Part shown: piece by piece, positions 58,251-64,000 of the stretch
Layout of the letters: every line of letters begins with the position of its first letter
How positions within the stretch are numbered: position 1 is the first letter of the stretch
Notes under the pieces: model-generated
The model's database searches: none
What the model saw: the letters and a program-made list of their open reading frames with translations, nothing else
Told to the model about the DNA's origin: nothing
Translations under genes and position numbers: made by a program
Assembly: GCA_002633005.1 (NCBI GenBank)
Contig: NMRA01000158.1
Span: forward strand, 622,433-686,432
Direction: 5' to 3'
DNA: 64,000 bases
Origin: Phoronis australis
Taxonomy: Eukaryota; Phoronida; Phoronidae

Positions 58251-61200
58251 CGTCGTTAAAACGAGGCTAATAGGAAGTAGGTGACGTCACAAAAGAGGAG
58301 TATCCGTGGTTGGAAACAATCCGACTGTGTATTAAAGGGCAAGCAGTGTGTGACCTACCTTTAGGGGTCTGCAGGTGCGGTCATTTATTGATATCAGATC
58401 ATGACTCATGAAACCGAAACATTGTAAATATCTCTACGTAATTTTCTCTATCTCTATCAAAAATTCCTATGGCCAAAATATAGAAGAGATAATTCAATTT
58501 ATTTGTTAACAGCTGGAGACATTAAAATTAACAGCTTGACTTGAGCCTGGGGAAAAGGAAATTGTTTGGCCAGCCGCGGGCTCCGGCAGCCGGCGCGGGA
58601 CAACGTAAGCGTATAGTACACATGTATTCAAGTTCTGGTGAACGCATTTATAGTGATTTTATGCTCGTTCTTCACTAAACTGGTGGTCACACGGTGATGG
58701 TTCCAGGTTTTGATAACCTATTTTTATACTTTCAATACCTTTTTAGCGATTTTCCAAAAAAAAAATTAGCCGGTTTCAAAGAAATAAAATATATTTTATA
58801 TGACAAAAATGGTAGGGCGGGCATTCCCGTATGGTTTATTCAGATTCATCGGAGTCATGTAACTTCAGTATGCAGGTGATGAGATGAGAGATATTTTGTG
58901 GATATATACTGTCGGAGATTCAGTAATTCTAGTAGTATCTGCTTAGCGAAATAATAATTGTACTATATTTTTGCTCTTCAAATATGCATGATTTTAAAGA
59001 ACCCTCGTGTATTTTTGAAGACCGTCGATCGCGTTTCATTCTACCTAAAAAGACATTTTTTTGTGATTGTAACCGCCATGCGATCCGTCAGTGTCATTGT
59101 CTGAGTTGGGGGAACTGGGAAAGTCAGCAATGCTATATATGTTATACGCTATACCGGGGGCCCGAGTGCCGGGGACTGTCACCACAGAAACTTCAGTAGG
59201 CATGTTTTACCAAAATTTCACATGCAGTGAAAGCCGGGGGTCACTCGGGTCTAGGCCATATAAGTTACGCCTTCAGTTTAGGCGGTATGATTTTGACGAT
59301 ATGGAATTTCAATTAATTAAACTTACTGGGGTGGCAAAAACGTAGTGCAAAAAAGTAGCTCGATGTAAGGAACTCCTAACGCAAAAGAAATAAATTTGGG
59401 AAGAAATCCCAGGAGAAATCCTAGCAACGTCGAACCGCAATTTAGTATACAAAGCATTGCCTTGGAAACTTCAGGATAGTTCAGACACGTGAGCGAAAAC
59501 GAGGCCTGAGTTTATGACCCCCCCTCCCCCCGTCCTTGCTGTCTCACGTACCGTTTCCTCAGTTGTGAAGATCGCCGCTGGGAATCGCGCCTTAGTACCC
59601 GCATATTAAACACTCAGCCGGCTCACGTGGTCAATAGAATTGTACATTGTCTACTGTCGTCAAAAGAGGAATGTTTATCGGGGAATCTCAGTGATATTGC
59701 GCGGACTGAATCAATTGCCACATTAACGATGGTTTCACGATAATAAACCACTGGCTACAATAAATTGACATACCTTGGACTAAAACTGGTGATTTTCTAA
59801 AATCGAATTCCTTGGTTCTGAAAAGCTATCAATTTTACTCGTAGAAATAGATATGTCAGGTTTCGGATATCAGGTTCTCCGTTTTGAGACTGGTTTTAGT
59901 AGCATTTTGAACCGTGGAAGATAACTAGTCTGCAAGTCGTGATGCCGGGCAAAAGAGCTCGAGATACGTTTTTGCAATGCGGGGCTTAGTGCCAGGGCTA
60001 CGTTTCAACCCTCAACATTTTGGTTCGTGTTTTATTCCATGATTCACTTTACTTTGTTTATATTTTGAATGGACGCACTTCGGAGCTTTTTCAAAATCCC
60101 TTGACGAAACATTAATTCGTACCCAACTGTCTGGTGACTGCTCTCCGGAACGCTACATCACGGAAAATGAAATATTTTACCCACCTCAGTGCCCGCTAAG
60201 CACATACAGAAGGAGGGGTGGAAAGTGAAGGGGGAATTTTAACACGTCTACGTTTTAATGACGGCCTAGTCAGTCACGGTGGCAGAAGTCATGCTGATGG
60301 TATAGGCTTTCGTCATAGCGCGGCTCTGGTTACCGCGCCGACCGCGTGGCTATTATTTTGTGCCCGCGGGTCGCCAAGCCGCCGGCTAGGCCCAAGGCCA
60401 TTATAGACGCCTACTCAACCTAGCTGTGAGCCTGTGTCAGATTTTTTTTTTGCCTTTTTAGCCAAAACTTATGAACCCCAGTGGGATATATTTCCACCTA
60501 CTAAAACCCAGCACACGGAATTAGCCTGACTAAAACCTGTAGGCAGGCATGAAACCCTATAGGAAAGATTCCGCCGTGGTCGTGTCAACGGTGTCATCTT
60601 CACTACGGGAGGTAATGACCCGCAGGGGCGGGGCTGTGTAAGCATACTGCATGATACGCATGCCATAGAATGTAGTGATAAAATCATCACAATGGATAAA
60701 TGTTTCATGTGGCAATCTGGCGATCCATTATTTCGTGTAGTCACTGAGGCCTGGTAGGCTATTCGCAATCACGCGAGCGGACGAGTGCACATCCCGCGCC
60801 GTGAGGTACGCATATCACCGTCAGGAGGGCAAATGTGGTTACACCTGTGTCACGGTTATTACAAAACCAGTATTACCTGGCGAATCCAGACACATAGTTA
60901 TATTGACTGTAGGGCGTCGGCGAGACAAAAGCGTACGTCATGCGCGCACGCTCGAAAGAGGAGTGGGCAAAAAGGTCCGCCTCAGAGGAACAAAAAGTCC
61001 GAGATAACGAGACAAAAGTCCACTGAAAAGCGCGAATGGACAAATCACAGCTGTGAACGTAGTACCCCGTTTTTTCATTTTTTTGTCGGTAAAAGGTCCA
61101 CATTCGAGCCCCCCCCCTATATTTTAGGCTGGGTGCATTCATGTACGTTATAGATCGAGACCTCGACAACGGGCGGAAAAACATGACCCGCTATCTCCTT

Positions 61201-61539
61201 CTTCCTCCCCGTCCTTCTTTTTCTCCAAGTTTCCTAGAACACTTGATCAAGAGTTTGGCCCATATGTGTTGGCGCGTGATAAGGTTGGACCTTATTTACA
61301 AGAAGGCTGTGCATTCTGCGAAATTGCAAGCCATGAAATTTAAATTAAGAAAAGTGTATACAGTGTGACAAAGCCTGTAGAATTTGATGTATGACTTTAT
61401 AATCGATCTACACGCTTGGCTTACGTTACCAGTGACTTCTTTTTAGTAAAATGTAGTACATTAGTACATTCATAGCAACACAACAGTACCGATAACATGA
61501 TCAAATTTAGTCTCATATAAATATCAAGATGAAATCTTA

Positions 61540-61740
61540 AAAAAGCCTGTTGCAGATTTTTACGTTATCATTTCCGTCATACTCGCTTCATGTAACTTTT
61601 CATTTTTTATAAACATCATAAATATTAAAGTTCTATTTTCATTGGCCCCTCATGCAAAAGTGAATCAATTTCTAACAGCATTTTGGAGAACAGTGCATAG
61701 CATTTGCCTAGCATCTGAAAGTCTCATGTGAATAGTATCG
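61540..61740 (-). repeat. Dispersed T/A-rich repeat, partial copy 4
   Basis: In inverse it carries CACATGAGACTTTCAGAT and ATGCACTGTTCTCCAAAA, matching the middle of copies 2 and 3. Confidence 0.5.
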
Positions 61741-63160
61741 GCAATTAAAATATTAGTAGTAACTGGTGCGAAAACAGACCTGGTGTCTACAAATAAATAC
61801 AACAATGTCATTACAACTGGTTGGAGTTACTAGAAGAAACAATTTGGAAAGCATGAAACGCTTATGACGAACGTCTTGTAGCATCATGATGATGTACTAG
61901 TACAAGGTGATAAATAGCCGGAGTTCTGTAATGCTGCGGTGAAAGAAGAGAGTGCGCGCTAGGCTGCGAGTGTCCAGTCTCTTTCAAAAGAATTAAGACC
62001 GAGTGTGAAATGCGAGATGAGGTTTGGAGAAATTGTGGACTGAGATACGAGTGTGGGATGATTACGAGGGTCGTGTTCAATAACGGTAGTACCTCGCTAG
62101 AAAACCAAGAACTCGCGAGATTTCGCAAGACATAGCCGTTTAAACGGAGTATAACCAAAGACATTAACTACGGTCTCTGGTATAACCTGTCTGCTCACTC
62201 TCCATGCGGCCTCGTCCCAAGTGTCAACTATGGCTAAACCAGAGACCGAAGAGCACCACCCCCCCCCCCTCCATGGGTGCTCGCATGTAAACTAAGGGAC
62301 TTGTTTGCTTTACAAGCATTAGTATCGATGAGTTGTTTGAAACACAAGCTGTAAAAGAGTTTTACAGTGATGTGCGATCGATGTGTTGTCGAGTGGTTGG
62401 TTATTGGGTTCATAAGTGTACATGAGGAGAGCGTGCCTTTTGTGTGCATGTTGTATTGACAAGACAATGTGTTGAAGTTCATCTTCCTGTGTTTCCTTTC
62501 CCTGCATGTTTACAAGAGGCAAGAGAGTTCATGTCGTTCTGGAAGAGTGCAACTTCTTCGATGGAGGTATAAGCCTATCAATTGTAGTTCTGTAGCCAAC
62601 TAAAGTCAACGTCATCGCGTACTATATGCCATTTTCGAATTCGGAATTTTCAAAATTCCAACCCCAAGCGATTCCTTGAGTCTGTGATGGTTTCGATGAA
62701 TATTGCAAACTCGACTTTGAGAGTTAAGGCATAATTCGATTTTCATTTTTAGGCAGCTCGGTAAATAGCGCGAAATGCACCTGCATGTAACTGGTACAGT
62801 CACCTGTCTCGATTTCAGCGAGTGACAGACAATGGTGAGAGTTGGCAATTTGTTATAAAATTAAACAATGGATTTTATTGTTTGTTTTGTAGCTCTTTTA
62901 GTAGCATTTAACGAAAAGGAATTAAAGGTACATTGATAGCAAACAACGATTATCAATAACAGGATATCACTGATGTCACATTTTTGTAACCCCTCATTCC
63001 AAAGTGAGTCATTTCATCAATTCAACGAAAGGCGACGTGCAAGTATAAAAGGTTGCAAATTGCAATTTCAATGAACTCATGCAACTTCATCATGACTGTG
63101 CACAAAAGTGCCAAATACAAATTCCACGAAAACGTTTCTTATTGTATAACTGCATTCATT

Positions 63161-63321
63161 CCAGTGGCAAATTTAACGGGGGGGGGCAAGGGTGGCATGG
63201 CCCCCTAAAATTCTCCCAGATTCCATTTGGCAGTTCGGAGGTGCGAGTGTCTGACGGGCAAAATCCTGGAAAATAACCTGCCCTACCCCCCCCTCTAACT
63301 CAAAATCCTGGATCCGCCCCC
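63161..63321. mobile_element. 161-bp hAT-like element, uninterrupted
   Basis: Begins CCAGTGGCAAATTTA and ends CTGGATCCGCCCCC. It is flanked by GCATTCATT and GCATTCTTT (8 of 9 alike), a plausible target duplication of hAT size. The interior matches the two halves of the element at 53191-54847. Confidence 0.7.
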
Positions 63322-64000
63322 GCATTCTTTTAACCAAAACAAGGATATCTCAATGCAGCTTACGTTTGTGTATTCGACCATAAAATGCCCCATTTCTCAA
63401 CACTGTACTCATTAGCCTACTTTCGTCTCATCATGTACGTATACGCGTCCTAATACCCAAATGCATAAACGCTGCGTTTAAGATGTAGGTCTACTTTTTC
63501 TTCAAAGCAGAAAACATGTCATACTGTCAGTTTGGTAAACTCATCTAATTTCCTACATATCACAATTTTTAACCTCAACTCGTTTTACCAGTGTAAGGGT
63601 GTAATTTTGGTTCTTGTAGCAGACGCAGGACAACCAGTGGTGTGCGCACAGAACAATGCCGGATCATTGCAAAATGTTCCGAAAACGCAGTTTGTCAATT
63701 TTGTCCGCCTTCCACATAGAGTCTAGTCTCATGCACCTACGTGTAACGAACTGATGGTTCTTCTTTCGGAGCCATGAAATCACATTCAGTTCGTTGAATG
63801 AAACAATTTCAAACCAATTTCATAACGGAAATGATACATATCAAAACTTGTAGTTGTGGTGGAAGGTGGGTTTATAGGCACAAGTAATAATAAACTTTAC
63901 ATTGCGTAGGCCTACTGACCGATAAAGGATGTTCTTTATATAACGACGCAAGAATCTGATCTACGGTAGTTGTACGAGGATTCAGTAAGATTCCAGCCAC

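Larger units (their letters stand above)
58290..64000. other. No recognisable gene; mixed composition
   Basis: Open frames here do not resemble known proteins. A locally G/C- and CpG-rich patch lies at about 60220-60420 and another at 60780-61040; either could be promoter-like. It contains a repeat fragment (61540-61740), a C-run at 62261-62270 inside an imperfect inverted repeat of GGTCTCTGGT at 62173-62248, and the hAT-like element at 63161-63321. Confidence 0.5.

Noticed and set aside
60785-61184. Open frames of 100-120 codons on both strands
   Set aside because: No similarity to any family I know; the region is CpG-rich, which lengthens chance frames by reducing stop codons.
61862-62164. 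100-codon minus-strand frame with His/Ser/Leu-rich sequence
   Set aside because: No domain and no matching splice context; part of the area resembles repeat sequence with inverted GGTCTCTGGT motifs.

Overview
The window looks like a stretch of nuclear DNA from a bilaterian animal, probably a marine invertebrate; I cannot name the species. The reasons are AT-rich DNA, small exons separated by kilobase introns with GT-AG borders, vertebrate-like orthologues, and many dispersed inverted-repeat transposons and tRNA-derived SINEs. There are no prokaryotic features. It is a draft assembly: there is one 384-base run of N (40847-41230) and single N bases at 26047, 31762 and 50648, the last of which joins two nearly identical 556-bp copies.

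Two protein-coding genes can be read with confidence, both on the minus strand. (1) A Smaug orthologue (SAMD4A/SAMD4B family, an RNA-binding translational repressor) runs from a possible 5' exon near 38.2 kb to a poly(A) signal at 5.24 kb. I could join twelve coding exons in frame, including a 61-nt exon found only by requiring the reading frame to stay open. They give a 694-residue protein with the N-terminal Smaug similarity region, the SAM domain, the PHAT region and the conserved C-terminal motif. (2) A ZFAND5/ZFAND6 orthologue (A20 plus AN1 zinc fingers) has four coding exons between 49.98 and 43.10 kb. They give 191 residues, with a probable non-coding first exon near 58.1 kb and a poly(A) signal at 42.03 kb.

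Layout from left to right: 1-5.2 kb is T/G-rich and is probably the 3' end of an unidentified plus-strand gene that converges on Smaug, with the two poly(A) signals only 26 bases apart. 5.2-38.3 kb is the Smaug unit. 38.3-42.0 kb is intergenic and holds a gap-interrupted transposon. 42.0-58.2 kb is the ZFAND unit. 58.3-64 kb has no gene I can recognise. The strand bias of A/C versus T/G changes at these borders and supports the two transcription units independently.

Most of the rest is repeats: hAT-like elements with CAGTGGCGGAT-type ends, a 1.5-kb TA-flanked insertion inside one of them whose empty site survives in a relative at 63.2 kb, several MITE-like elements, a 52-bp-arm foldback, two SINE copies, and a repeat carrying four CTCF-like motifs in one orientation. 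No new multi-gene system was found. The most useful observations are regulatory (start-stop uORF, overlapping convergent 3' ends, CRE palindromes at both inferred promoters) and transposon-historical.
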